From assembly GCF_019800885.1 (NCBI RefSeq), contig NZ_JAHVKE010000001.1, positions 1,240,001 to 1,304,000 of the forward strand: 64,000 nucleotides of DNA. The letters are read 5' to 3'. Position 1 is the first letter of the stretch. Every line of letters begins with the position of its first letter. The notes below the pieces were generated by a model. The model saw only the letters and a list, made by a program, of their open reading frames with translations, was not told the origin of the DNA and ran no database searches. Below, piece by piece: positions 54,822 to 63,684 of the stretch. This DNA is from Maritalea mobilis. Lineage in GTDB: Bacteria > Pseudomonadota > Alphaproteobacteria > Rhodobacterales > Rhodobacteraceae. The position numbers were made by a program, and so were the translations under genes.

Positions 54822-55373
54822 ATGGCACTCAACTGGAAAACGGGCGGGATACTGCTCGGCGTGGTGTTCTTCCTCGCCGTGGCACTCGTCAAGCCGATCG
54901 GGGTCTCGACCCAGTTCGTCATCCTCGACGGCATCCTCTGGAACGCGGTCGACAATTCGGTCGTCACCGCAACGGAGGAAGGCGGCTACACCTCGACCAA
55001 CGCCTACCTCGCGCGATCGAACGGCAAATACGCGGCCTCGGTCGCGAACCCGTTCAACTACAGCTTCGTCTTCGTGCTGGCGATGATGGCGGGCGCCTTT
55101 GCCTCGGCGATGGCGCGCGGCGGCGTTGGCGCCTCGGAACGGAGCATGCCGCAGGTCTGGCGTGACAATTTCGGCGACAGCACCCTGAAACGCTACGCCG
55201 TGGCCTTTGCCGGCGGCTTCATCGTGCTTTACGGCGCACGCCTCGCGGGCGGCTGCACCTCGGGGCACATGATGTCGGGCATGATGCAGACGGCTGTTTC
55301 GGGCTACATCTTCGCCGCGGGCGCCTTCCTCGCCGCCATTCCCACCGCGCTTATGCTGTTCAAGGAGGCCTGA
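54822..55373 (+). CDS. YeeE/YedE-family membrane protein, first half of a split pair
   Basis: Membrane protein of 183 residues, with about four helices and a sulfur-transport-type segment GARLAGGCTSGHMMSG. It corresponds to one half of full-length YeeE/YedE transporters. The second ATG (54822) has proper spacing from AGGGAG; the ATG at 54813 is too close to it. It is 3 bp from the next gene and should pair with it. Confidence 0.86.
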   Translation: MALNWKTGGILLGVVFFLAVALVKPIGVSTQFVILDGILWNAVDNSVVTATEEGGYTSTNAYLARSNGKYAASVANPFNYSFVFVLAMMAGAFASAMARGGVGASERSMPQVWRDNFGDSTLKRYAVAFAGGFIVLYGARLAGGCTSGHMMSGMMQTAVSGYIFAAGAFLAAIPTALMLFKEA

Positions 55374-55376
55374 CCC

Positions 55377-55967
55377 ATGACGAGCATCATCCTCGCCCTC
55401 GTGATCGGGGCCTCCTTCGGCGCAGTGCTGGATCGGATCGGGGCCACGAACCCCAATTATATCAGCAAGATGTTGAACCTGACGAACCTGCACCTCATGA
55501 AGACCATCCTTCTGGCGATCGGCACCGGGTCCATCCTGATGTTCGGCGGCCAGATGCTCGGCATCATCGATGTCGGGCACATGTCGGTGAAGGCCGCCTA
55601 TATCGGCGTGTTCATCGGCGGGCTTCTGCTGGGCGGCGGCTGGGCGTTGTCGGGCTACTGCCCCGGCACCGGGGTCTGCGCAGCCGCCTCGGGCCGCAAG
55701 GACGCGTGGTTCTTCGTGGCTGGCGGCCTCTTGGGCGCAGCGGCCTACATGGCGACCTACCCGATGTGGGACAATTCCGGCCTTCTGGAAAACATCCTCG
55801 GCGGAAAGGTCACGCTCGGCACGGTGCCCGGATCGGACTATGCCGGCCTGACGGCCATCTCCGGTGATCTCCTCGGGATCGTACTGGGCACCGTTTTCGT
55901 TTTGGTGGCGTTCCTTCTGCCCGAACGTCCATCAGCCGCGCGCGGCGAGGTGCTGCCGGCGGAATAA
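55377..55967 (+). CDS. YeeE/YedE-family membrane protein, second half of a split pair
   Basis: Membrane protein of 196 residues with about five helices and cysteines in LSGYCPGTGVCAAASG, a family signature. Together with the preceding gene it should form a transporter for a thiosulfate-like sulfur compound. A hairpin 28 bp downstream probably ends the transcript. Confidence 0.86.
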   Translation: MTSIILALVIGASFGAVLDRIGATNPNYISKMLNLTNLHLMKTILLAIGTGSILMFGGQMLGIIDVGHMSVKAAYIGVFIGGLLLGGGWALSGYCPGTGVCAAASGRKDAWFFVAGGLLGAAAYMATYPMWDNSGLLENILGGKVTLGTVPGSDYAGLTAISGDLLGIVLGTVFVLVAFLLPERPSAARGEVLPAE

Positions 55968-55994
55968 CCACCTCCCAGCTTGACGGCTATCAGA

Positions 55995-56020
55995 ACGGGC
56001 GGCGCAAAAGCGTCGCCCGT
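55995..56020 (+). terminator. Hairpin after the YeeE/YedE pair
   Basis: Eleven-pair stem (ACGGGCGGCGC / GCGTCGCCCGT, one G-U pair) around an AAAA loop. No T-run follows, but the stem is strong and sits 27 bases after the stop. Confidence 0.6.
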
Positions 56021-56038
56021 CGCCGTTGCACCTCAAAT

Positions 56039-56078
56039 TTGAGTGATCACTCAATTCACGGATTGAGCAATCACTCAA
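56039..56078. promoter_or_regulatory. Two palindromic operators upstream of the AhpD-like gene
   Basis: TTGAGTGATCACTCAA (56039-56054) is a perfect 16-bp palindrome; TTGAGCAATCACTCAA (56063-56078) is nearly the same, with centres 24 bp apart. They lie about 50-90 bp upstream of the AhpD-like gene. The TetR regulator encoded two genes on is the natural candidate to bind them. Confidence 0.65.
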
Positions 56079-56128
56079 AAACCGCCACTAGCGTATCATT
56101 GAAACCGCCCAAGGAAAGGGACCGCCCA

Positions 56129-56698
56129 ATGGTCGACTTCACGATCCATACGCTCGACACAGCCCCTGATGCCGGCAAACCGCTGCTCGAAGCATCGCTC
56201 AAGGCCAATGGCCGCATTCCGGGCCTGCACGGCACGATGGCGGATGCGCCGCCCCTTCTGGCTGCCTACCAAGAGGCGCATCGCCAGTTTCTTGCCACCA
56301 CCCTGACCGACGAAGAGAAAACCGTGGTTTGGCAAACGGTGAACGTCGAGCAGAACTGCCACTATTGCGTGCCTGCCCACACCGGCATCGCCAAGATGAT
56401 GAAGATCGACGACGCCATTACCGAAGCCCTGCGCAACGAAACCCCGCTGCCGACCCGCAAGCTCGAGGCGTTGCGCGACTTTACCCTGCTGGTGGTGCGC
56501 CAGCGCGGCTTTGTCGAAGACACCGATGTCGAGGCATTTCTGGCCGCCGGCTTCACGACAACCAACATCCTCGAGATCGTGCTGGGGGTCGCGCAAAAGG
56601 TCATGTCGAACTACGTGAACCATTTCGCGGGCACGCCGGTTGACGCGGTGTTCCAGAAATATGCCTGGCAGAAAGCACCGTCCCAAGCAGCAGAATAA
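56129..56698 (+). CDS. AhpD/carboxymuconolactone decarboxylase-family protein
   Basis: AhpD-fold protein of 189 residues. The redox motif is NCHYCVPAHT with the AhpD-like C-x-x-C and a nearby His, so peroxidase or thiol-dependent activity is plausible. The start at 56129 follows AAGGAAAGGG; an earlier frame starts inside the operators. It is probably co-transcribed with the TetR gene 115 bp downstream. Confidence 0.85.
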   Translation: MVDFTIHTLDTAPDAGKPLLEASLKANGRIPGLHGTMADAPPLLAAYQEAHRQFLATTLTDEEKTVVWQTVNVEQNCHYCVPAHTGIAKMMKIDDAITEALRNETPLPTRKLEALRDFTLLVVRQRGFVEDTDVEAFLAAGFTTTNILEIVLGVAQKVMSNYVNHFAGTPVDAVFQKYAWQKAPSQAAE

Positions 56699-56813
56699 AG
56701 CATGGAAGGGCGGCGCATGCGCCTGCGTCGCCCTGCCCCGTCTTGTTCGCAAGTACGAAGGATGGGAGAACAGACCAGCGACCGGGATCACCGGATTGAT
56801 GAGGAGTCCGCCC

Positions 56814-57425
56814 ATGCCGCGCGCGGCAAACTACGATCGCGATGCCACGCTTGACGCAGCCATGACCCTGTTTTGGCGCAAGGGGTATCATGCGACCTCT
56901 CTCAAGGACCTCGAGGGCGCCCTCAGCATGAAACCGGGCAGCATCTACGCCGCTTTTGACAGCAAGGAAAACCTCTACCTGCTGGCGCTCGCGCGTTATT
57001 TCGAGACCTCGCGCGGCCTTTTCCGTGCTCAGATGGCACGCTTCGCCTCGCCGATCGAGGCCTTGGCCGCCCACGTGCGGTCCTTTGCCGAACTCACGCC
57101 ACAGGACCGCGCGCGACAAGCCTGCATGCTGACCAAGACGTTGGTCGACACCCGTACGACCGATCCGAAGATCGCAGCGGCCACACAGGACTACCTCGAC
57201 CAGATGGGGGCCGAGTTCCGCGCGGCCTTCGCGGCGGCGCAAGACAAGGGCGAAATCCCACCCGACGCGGATACCGCGCGCCTTGCCCGGCGCTATCAGG
57301 CCAACATCACGGCGCTGCGTGTCGAGTTGCACCGCGACGCGCCGCAAGATGACGTCGTTCAACTGGCCGAGGATATCGCCAGGGAAATCGAGGCCCTGCG
57401 CCAGGCGCCCGCGCCAACCCGATAG
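56814..57425 (+). CDS. TetR-family regulator
   Basis: TetR-type regulator of 203 residues: helix-turn-helix in the first 50 residues (GYHATSLKDLEGALSMKPGS) and a helical ligand domain after. The start at 56814 follows GAGGAG. It likely represses the AhpD-like gene, and itself, through the twin palindromes at 56039-56078. The inducer is unknown, perhaps a reactive small molecule. Confidence 0.87.
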   Translation: MPRAANYDRDATLDAAMTLFWRKGYHATSLKDLEGALSMKPGSIYAAFDSKENLYLLALARYFETSRGLFRAQMARFASPIEALAAHVRSFAELTPQDRARQACMLTKTLVDTRTTDPKIAAATQDYLDQMGAEFRAAFAAAQDKGEIPPDADTARLARRYQANITALRVELHRDAPQDDVVQLAEDIAREIEALRQAPAPTR

Positions 57426-57513
57426 GCGCACACCCGCGACCAGGGCGACCGGTCCTTTCATCGGAAAATAATGTCGCAGGCTGTTGAGGTGCCCCGGCGC
57501 AGGCCTACCTATT

Positions 57514-57531
57514 TTTCAGAAATTTCTGAAA
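57514..57531. promoter_or_regulatory. 18-bp perfect palindrome upstream of the GbsR-like gene
   Basis: TTTCAGAAATTTCTGAAA is a perfect 18-bp palindrome, ending 25 bp before the start of the GbsR/MarR gene. It stands out as AT-rich in GC-rich DNA. It most likely is the operator through which that regulator controls itself and cydAB. Confidence 0.65.
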
Positions 57532-57556
57532 TCTCTGCGCGAACAGGATTTTGGGC

Positions 57557-58108
57557 ATGAAAACAACGCCTCTCTTGCAGGAGTTCATCCTGCATTTCGG
57601 AGAGATGGGCAGCCGGTGGGGCATCAACCGCACCGTGGGGCAGATCTATGCCCTGCTGTTCCTCTCATCCGAGCCGCTGAACGCGGAAACGATCACCGAT
57701 GCGCTCGGGATCAGCCGGTCGAACACCTCGATGGGCCTGAAAGAGTTGCAAAGCTGGAACCTTGTCCGGCTCAAGCACATCCCCGGCGACCGGCGCGACT
57801 ATTTCACCACCCCCGACGACCTGTGGGAGATCGTGCGCACCCTCGTCGCCGAGCGCAAGAAGCGCGAGATCGACCCGACCCTCACCAAGCTGCGCGAGTT
57901 GGAGATGCAAGGCCCCGCTGGTGACGACTACGCCGAGGCCCGCATCGCCGAGCTGCGCGAGTTGATCGAGATGATGACCGGCTTCTACGCCGAGTTAGAC
58001 CGGCTTGAGACGGACCGGCTGGTGAAGCTGATGACGACGGGCCGCCGGATCGCGGGCCTGATCGACAAGACTGGCGGGGTCATCCCGGCCCTGGCGAAAC
58101 GCAAGTAG
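57557..58108 (+). CDS. GbsR/MarR-family regulator of cytochrome bd
   Basis: Winged-helix regulator of 183 residues of the GbsR (MarR-related) type: DNA-binding segment ALGISRSNTSMGLKELQ and a C-terminal helical dimerisation region. It is 13 bp before cydA and surely co-transcribed. The ATG at 57557 follows an AGGA. It probably senses a redox or inhibitor signal relevant to bd oxidase, but the effector is unknown. Confidence 0.85.
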   Translation: MKTTPLLQEFILHFGEMGSRWGINRTVGQIYALLFLSSEPLNAETITDALGISRSNTSMGLKELQSWNLVRLKHIPGDRRDYFTTPDDLWEIVRTLVAERKKREIDPTLTKLRELEMQGPAGDDYAEARIAELRELIEMMTGFYAELDRLETDRLVKLMTTGRRIAGLIDKTGGVIPALAKRK

Positions 58109-58121
58109 CGGACGAACGACC

Positions 58122-59558
58122 ATGGAAACGCTCGACACCCTCATCCTCAGCCGCATCCAGTTCGCGGCGAATATCTCGTTCCACATCCTGTTTCCGACCA
58201 TCACCATCGCCCTTGGCTGGGTGCTGTTCTTCTTCCGGGTGCGCTTTGCCCAGACGCAGGACGACAAGTGGATGGCGGCCTACCGCTTCTGGGTGAAGGT
58301 CTTTGCCCTCAGCTTCGCCATGGGCGTCGTGTCGGGCATCACCATGTCCTTCCAGTTCGGCACCAACTGGCCGGGCTTCATGGAAACCGTGGGCAATATC
58401 GCGGGGCCCCTGCTGGCCTACGAGGTGATGACGGCCTTCTTCCTCGAAGCGGTGTTCATCGGCATCATGCTGTTCGGCTTTTCGCGGGTGCCGGGGTGGC
58501 TGCACATGCTGGCCACCTTTCTCGTCGCCTTCGGCACCACCATGTCGGCCTTCTGGATCATCGTGCTGAACAGCTGGATGCATACGCCGCAGGGTTTCGA
58601 GATGATCGACGGCGTGGCGCACGCCACCAGCTGGGTCGAGATCATCTTCAACCCGTCCATGCCCTATCGCTTCGCGCACATGATGCTGGCCAGCTTCCTG
58701 ACCGTGGGCTTCCTCGTGGCTGGCGTCTCGGCCTTCCGCTGGCTGATCGGCGACCGGTCGCGCGAAGTGCGCGCGATGCTCAAGACCGGCGTGGCGATCG
58801 GCGCGCTGCTGATCCCGGTGCAGATCTTCATGGGCGACCTGCACGGTCTGAACACGAAAGAATATCAACCCGCCAAAGTCGCCGCGATGGAGGGGCTGTG
58901 GGAAACTCAGGAAGGCGCGCCGCTGGTCCTGTTCGGCATCCCGGATGAGGAAGCGCGCGAAAACCGCCATGCCATCGAGATTCCGGGCCTTGCCTCCTTC
59001 ATCCTGACGCACGAGTGGGACGGCGAGTTGACCGGCCTGAACGATTTCGTGGCCGAGGACGGAACCGCCCTGCACCCGCCGGTGGCCCCTGTCTTCTGGT
59101 CCTTCCGCGTTATGGTCGGCACGGGCGTTGCCATGCTGCTGCTCAGTTGGGCCGCGGTCTGGTTCATGTGGCGCCGCCGCGACCGGCACGAGGGGCAGAT
59201 CGCAGGTCACTGGTTCGCGGTCGAGGGCCTGCCCAAACCGATCCTCTACGCGCTGGTGCCGATGGCCTTTTCGGGCTGGGTTGCCACGCTGGCCGGGTGG
59301 TACACCACCGAGATCGGCCGCCAGCCTTGGCTGGTACAGGGGGTCATGACGACCGAGATGGCCGTGGCCGAGGTGCCTGCGCCGATGGTCCTGGGTACGC
59401 TGGTGACCTATCTGGCGATCTACGCCGCCCTGCTTTTGGCCTATATCGGTGTCATCGCCTACCTCGCGCGCAAGGCCGCGCGCGGGGATGACGGCCGCGC
59501 CATCGACATGAGCCATTCGGGCAAGGCGCAGGTCGCCGCCCTCAGCCCTGCGGAGTGA
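58122..59558 (+). CDS. cydA: CydA, cytochrome bd ubiquinol oxidase subunit I (CIO-type)
   Basis: Quinol oxidase subunit I of 478 residues with about nine helices. The haem-ligand His is in NISFHILFP near residue 21; GRQPWLVQG is the conserved loop. The quinol loop is short, as in cyanide-insensitive oxidases (CioA). It reduces oxygen to water from ubiquinol without proton pumping, useful at low oxygen or when haem-copper oxidases are inhibited by sulfide. Confidence 0.93.
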   Translation: METLDTLILSRIQFAANISFHILFPTITIALGWVLFFFRVRFAQTQDDKWMAAYRFWVKVFALSFAMGVVSGITMSFQFGTNWPGFMETVGNIAGPLLAYEVMTAFFLEAVFIGIMLFGFSRVPGWLHMLATFLVAFGTTMSAFWIIVLNSWMHTPQGFEMIDGVAHATSWVEIIFNPSMPYRFAHMMLASFLTVGFLVAGVSAFRWLIGDRSREVRAMLKTGVAIGALLIPVQIFMGDLHGLNTKEYQPAKVAAMEGLWETQEGAPLVLFGIPDEEARENRHAIEIPGLASFILTHEWDGELTGLNDFVAEDGTALHPPVAPVFWSFRVMVGTGVAMLLLSWAAVWFMWRRRDRHEGQIAGHWFAVEGLPKPILYALVPMAFSGWVATLAGWYTTEIGRQPWLVQGVMTTEMAVAEVPAPMVLGTLVTYLAIYAALLLAYIGVIAYLARKAARGDDGRAIDMSHSGKAQVAALSPAE

Positions 59559-59563
59559 CGCCG

Positions 59564-60577
59564 ATGCTGCCTGATTTCGCCAACCCCGCCGACTGGCTGC
59601 CCTGGACCTTCGCCTCGCTCATGGGGCTCTCCATCCTGATCTATGTCGTGCTCGACGGGTTCGACCTTGGTGTCGGCATCCTGTTCCCGCTGGCCGAACC
59701 GGCAGAGCAGGACCGCATGATCGGCTCGATCGGGCCGTTCTGGGATGCCAACGAGACATGGCTCGTGCTGGCGGTTGGCCTGCTGCTGGTGGCCTTTCCG
59801 CAGGCGCATGGCATGATCCTGTCCACGCTCTACCTGCCGGTCTTCGTCATGCTGGTGGGGTTGATCCTGCGCGGCGTGGCCTTCGAGTTCCGCGCCAAGG
59901 CCCACGCCCGTCACAAGCAATTGTGGAACCGCCTGTTCTTCACCGGCAGCCTGATGACCGCCTTGGCGCAAGGATTCATGCTGGGGCTCTACATCATGGG
60001 GCTGGAGCAGACGCTCGCCACCTACGCCTTCGCCACGCTGACGGCGGTTTTCCTTGCCGTTGGCTACAGCTTCATCGGTGCGACCTGGCTAGTCCACAAG
60101 ACCGAAGGCGCACTGCAATGGAAGTCCGTGCGCTGGGGCCGTGAGAGCCTCTGGGGCGTGATCCTCGGGATCGGGGCCGTGTCGCTGGCCACACCGCTGG
60201 TCAGCACCCGCATCTTTGACAAGTGGCTGGCCGCGCCGCAGGTCTTCTACCTTTCCCCGCTGCCCATCCTGTCGGGGTTGGCGATCGTTTGGCTGTGGCG
60301 GATGCTGCGGGCCATGCCCTTCGCCGAGGATCGTCGATCCTGGCTGCCCTTCGCCGTCTCGACCGGCCTGTTCGCCTTGGCCTATATCGGCATGGCCTAC
60401 AGCTTCTATCCCTATGTCGTGCCGGAACAGCTGACGATCTATGAGGCCGCTGCAGCCCCCGAAAGCCTGCTGATCATCCTCATCGGGGCGGTCTTCGTCA
60501 TTCCGACCATCCTCGGCTACTCGATCCTCGCCTACACGATCTTCCGCGGCAAGGCGACGGAACTGCGCTACGACTGA
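59564..60577 (+). CDS. cydB: CydB, cytochrome bd ubiquinol oxidase subunit II
   Basis: Subunit II of 337 residues with about nine helices; YVVLDGFDLGVGILFP at the N-terminus is the family signature, with FWDANETWLVLAVGLLLVAF following. The ATG at 59564 follows GGAG, 5 bp after the cydA stop. It overlaps the end of mnhG by 10 bp, tail to tail. No cydX-like small gene or cydDC is seen nearby. Confidence 0.94.
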   Translation: MLPDFANPADWLPWTFASLMGLSILIYVVLDGFDLGVGILFPLAEPAEQDRMIGSIGPFWDANETWLVLAVGLLLVAFPQAHGMILSTLYLPVFVMLVGLILRGVAFEFRAKAHARHKQLWNRLFFTGSLMTALAQGFMLGLYIMGLEQTLATYAFATLTAVFLAVGYSFIGATWLVHKTEGALQWKSVRWGRESLWGVILGIGAVSLATPLVSTRIFDKWLAAPQVFYLSPLPILSGLAIVWLWRMLRAMPFAEDRRSWLPFAVSTGLFALAYIGMAYSFYPYVVPEQLTIYEAAAAPESLLIILIGAVFVIPTILGYSILAYTIFRGKATELRYD

Positions 60578-60999
60578 GCGCCACCGTCCTTGGCGGGATC
60601 GAGCACAACCGGCTCGGTCCCGTTTTCCGGTAGCTGCACACTTTCCGGCGGGTCGTCATAGATCGACCAGCCGTAATCGCTCTGACTCTCCGGCAGATCC
60701 TGCTTGCGGAGGTTGCGCGCCATGTAGGTCTTGGCGATGAAATTCGCGGTGATCGGCGCGGTCAGGAACAGGAACAGCGTGATCAGCAGTTCATGCACCG
60801 AGAGGTGCCCCTTCTCGACGTAGAAATAGATCATCGAGGCGACCAGAACGCCACCGACGCCGAGCGTCGTTGCCTTGGTCGGTGCATGCAACCGTTGCAG
60901 CGAGTTCTTCAGCTTCACAAGGCCGAACGACCCGACAAAGCCGAAGACCCCGCTGATGACGAGAAAGATCGAGATGAGCAGTTCAGCTGCGAAACTCAT
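60568..60999 (-). CDS. mnhG: MnhG, Na+/H+ antiporter subunit G
   Basis: Small membrane subunit of 143 residues: three helices (LISIFLVISGVFGFVGSFGL; TLGVGGVLVASMIYFYV; LLITLFLFLTAPITANF) and a cytoplasmic tail. Start at 60999. Last gene of the leftward antiporter operon, 7 bp after mnhF. Confidence 0.92.
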   Translation of the reverse strand: MSFAAELLISIFLVISGVFGFVGSFGLVKLKNSLQRLHAPTKATTLGVGGVLVASMIYFYVEKGHLSVHELLITLFLFLTAPITANFIAKTYMARNLRKQDLPESQSDYGWSIYDDPPESVQLPENGTEPVVLDPAKDGGAQS

Positions 61000-61006
61000 G
61001 TCTGCC

Positions 61007-61276
61007 TCACTCGATGATGTCGCCGCGAAGGACGAAGCGGCAATAGGCGACGGTCGAGACGAACCCCACCATCGCGACCAGCATGGCCGCTTCGAAATAG
61101 ATCGCCGTACCGCGCCACACGCCATACAGCACCAACAGCGCGATGACATTGATTACCATCGTGTCCAGCGCGAGGATGCGGTCGGCCGGGTCCGGCCCGA
61201 CCCCGATGCGCCACAGGTCCAGCAGGAGCGCGATCCCGTAGCAACTGGCCGTGAAGTAGAGGGCGTATTCGATCAT
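61007..61276 (-). CDS. mnhF: MnhF, Na+/H+ antiporter subunit F
   Basis: Subunit of 89 residues with three helices; GPDPADRILALDTMVIN is the family signature. Starts in an ATGA overlap with mnhE. Confidence 0.93.
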   Translation of the reverse strand: MIEYALYFTASCYGIALLLDLWRIGVGPDPADRILALDTMVINVIALLVLYGVWRGTAIYFEAAMLVAMVGFVSTVAYCRFVLRGDIIE

Positions 61277-61764
61277 TGGAAGATCTCCTTCAGGCGGCGT
61301 TCGTAGCGGGACTTGATGTCGTCACGGACGCTTTCGGGATCGTCGGTATGCAGGCAATGCACGAGGATGCTGCGCCCGTCGGCCGACAGCGTCGCGGACA
61401 CCGTGCCCGGCGTCATGGTGATGGTGCCGGCCAGAACCGTGATCGCCTCGGCCGAGGTCAGTTCCAGCGGGATCGGGATCCAGTGCGACCGGATGCTCGG
61501 CTCGCGCTTGAACAGGATGATCATGGCCACCTGCACATTCGCGACGATGATGTCCCACAGGACGATCAGGAAGTATTCCAGCACCTTCAGCGGATGGCCC
61601 AGCTTCGGCCGGTTCGGCCAATAAGGCGCGGTCACCATCGGGATCACCAGGCCGAACCCAAGGCCGAGGATCAGGTTGCCCAGCGTGAAGGTGTTGACCA
61701 GGCCCAGCCAGACCAGAACCAGCGTCAGGCTGAGCAGCGGGTGGGGAACGAGACGGCGCAGCAT
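61273..61764 (-). CDS. mnhE: MnhE, Na+/H+ antiporter subunit E
   Basis: Subunit of 163 residues: hydrophobic N-terminal half and a cytoplasmic C-terminal half with ITMTPGTVSATLSADGRSI and HCLHTDD, typical of MnhE. It follows mnhD by 3 bp. Confidence 0.93.
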   Translation of the reverse strand: MLRRLVPHPLLSLTLVLVWLGLVNTFTLGNLILGLGFGLVIPMVTAPYWPNRPKLGHPLKVLEYFLIVLWDIIVANVQVAMIILFKREPSIRSHWIPIPLELTSAEAITVLAGTITMTPGTVSATLSADGRSILVHCLHTDDPESVRDDIKSRYERRLKEIFQ

Positions 61765-61767
61765 CGA

Positions 61768-63321
61768 TCAGTCCTCCTCACCGGGAACGGGGTCGAGAAC
61801 GGCGGAGACATAGCCGTCGCGGTCGAAAAGTTGCCCCGACGTGTCCTCCAGATAAGCCGCCACCGGCCCGGCAAAGATCGCAAGACCAGCGAGGGCCGCC
61901 AGCGCCAACATGGTCGGGGCGACCTGCAACGCGCCCGCCCGCGCCTGGCGAACGGGCGCCCCCTCTTCCTCATCGGTGGGTTCGGGCGTCAGCACAGGGA
62001 TGGCCGTCGATTTCCAGAACAGCGCACTCCCGGCGCGGGCGAAGCCCACGATGGTCAGCAGCGACCCGATCAGGATCGCCGACCATGCCCAGGGCATCTC
62101 GCCCGGGGCGCGCAACGCGTCCAGCACCAGAAGCTTGCCCAGGAAACCGCTGAGGGGCGGCATCCCCGCCATGGCGATGGCGGCGGCAAAGAACAGCGCC
62201 GCGAAAAGGCCGTTCTGCACCGTCGCCGGGACCGGTTGCAGGCTGTCGCTGTTGCGTTGCGTCACGATCAGATCGGCCACGAGGAACAGGCAGGCCGCGG
62301 CGAAGGTCGAGTGGATCATGTAGTAGAGCGCCGCCGTCGTCGCCACGGGCGAGAATGCCGCCACCGCCACCAGAAGCGTGCCCATCGACCCCACCACCGA
62401 GAAGGCGATCAACCCCATCAAGCGGCGCGCGCCCAGAACACCGAAGGCCCCGACCGCGATGGTCACGATCGCCGCCGGGAACAGCAGCGACGCGACCAGA
62501 CCATCCGTGCCGGGAATGCCCGGACCGAAGGAAATCGTGTGCACCCGCAGGATGGCGTAGGCGCCGACCTTGGTCATGATCGCGAACAGTGCGGCCACCG
62601 GTGCCGGCGCGTTGGCGTAAGTCGCGGGCAGCCAGAACTGCACCGGGAACAGCGCCGCTTTCACCGCAAATACGATCATCAACAGCGTTGCGGCGACCCG
62701 CACCAGCGCCGCCTCTTCCGCCGGGATCTCGGCCACGCGCACGGCAAGGTCGGCGATGTTCAGCGTGCCCGTGGACGCGTAAAGCGTTCCCAATGCGAAA
62801 AGGAACAGCGTCGATCCGGCGAGGTTCATCACCACGTATTGCAGGCCCGCGCGCATCCGCTCGCGCCCGCCGGAATGGATCATCAACCCGTAAGAGGCGA
62901 TCAGAAGAACCTCGAAGAACACGAAAAGGTTGAAGACGTCGCCCGTCAGGAAAGCCCCGCAGATACCCATGAGCTGGAACTGGAACAGCGCATGGAAATG
63001 CCGCCCCCGCGCATCCCAGCCGGTCGCGATGGCATGGATCAAGGCGATCAACGCCAGGATTGAGGTCAACAGCACCATCAGCGCCGACAGGCGGTCGAGC
63101 ACCAGCACGATGCCGAAAGGCGCGGGCCAGTCGCCAAGCCGGTAGATATGCGTCTGCCCATCGGCGGCCAGCATGACCAGCCCGACCGCTATAGCGGCCA
63201 GCAAGGCCGTGCCCGCAACCGAGGCGGCGCGCGCCAGCGTGATGTCGTGGCGCATCACGAAACCGATCAGCGGCGCCAGCATCGCCGGCAGAACCACGGG
63301 CAGGATGATCCAGTGCATCAT
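61768..63321 (-). CDS. mnhD: MnhD, Na+/H+ antiporter subunit D (NuoN-like)
   Basis: Large subunit of 517 residues with about fourteen helices, related to complex I antiporter subunits. The conserved helix-loop regions GLMIHSGGRERMRAGLQYVV and AVKAALFPVQFWLPATYANA contain the charged residues needed for proton movement. It starts in an ATGA overlap with mnhC. Confidence 0.94.
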   Translation of the reverse strand: MMHWIILPVVLPAMLAPLIGFVMRHDITLARAASVAGTALLAAIAVGLVMLAADGQTHIYRLGDWPAPFGIVLVLDRLSALMVLLTSILALIALIHAIATGWDARGRHFHALFQFQLMGICGAFLTGDVFNLFVFFEVLLIASYGLMIHSGGRERMRAGLQYVVMNLAGSTLFLFALGTLYASTGTLNIADLAVRVAEIPAEEAALVRVAATLLMIVFAVKAALFPVQFWLPATYANAPAPVAALFAIMTKVGAYAILRVHTISFGPGIPGTDGLVASLLFPAAIVTIAVGAFGVLGARRLMGLIAFSVVGSMGTLLVAVAAFSPVATTAALYYMIHSTFAAACLFLVADLIVTQRNSDSLQPVPATVQNGLFAALFFAAAIAMAGMPPLSGFLGKLLVLDALRAPGEMPWAWSAILIGSLLTIVGFARAGSALFWKSTAIPVLTPEPTDEEEGAPVRQARAGALQVAPTMLALAALAGLAIFAGPVAAYLEDTSGQLFDRDGYVSAVLDPVPGEED

Positions 63322-63683
63322 GCTTGGGTGTCCTTCTCGGGGGCGGCCGCGTCATCGGCGGTGTCGATATCGATGCGGTCGGTCTCGGACTCGAAGAACG
63401 CGCCCAGCCCGATCATCACCAGGACCGCCGTCATCCCGAAGGAGATCACGATCGCGGTCAGAACCAGAGCTTGCGGCAGCGGGTCGGTGTAGCTTGCCTC
63501 GCCATAGGGCGACAGGATCGGCGACTGGTCGATCGACAACCGTCCGCTGGCGAAGATGAACACGTTCACGGCATAGGACAGCAGCGCGAGTCCGAGGATC
63601 ACCGGGAATGTGCGCAGGCGCAGCATCAGGTAGACGCCCCCCGCGGTCAGCACGCCGACCGTGCTTGCAACGATCAACTCCAT
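63318..63683 (-). CDS. mnhC: MnhC, Na+/H+ antiporter subunit C (NuoK-like)
   Basis: Subunit of 121 residues with three helices; GLALLSYAVNVFIFASGRL and DPLPQALVLTAIVISFGMTA are family signatures. Start at 63683, 1 bp after the upstream subunit's stop. Confidence 0.93.
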   Translation of the reverse strand: MELIVASTVGVLTAGGVYLMLRLRTFPVILGLALLSYAVNVFIFASGRLSIDQSPILSPYGEASYTDPLPQALVLTAIVISFGMTAVLVMIGLGAFFESETDRIDIDTADDAAAPEKDTQA

Positions 63684-63684
63684 C

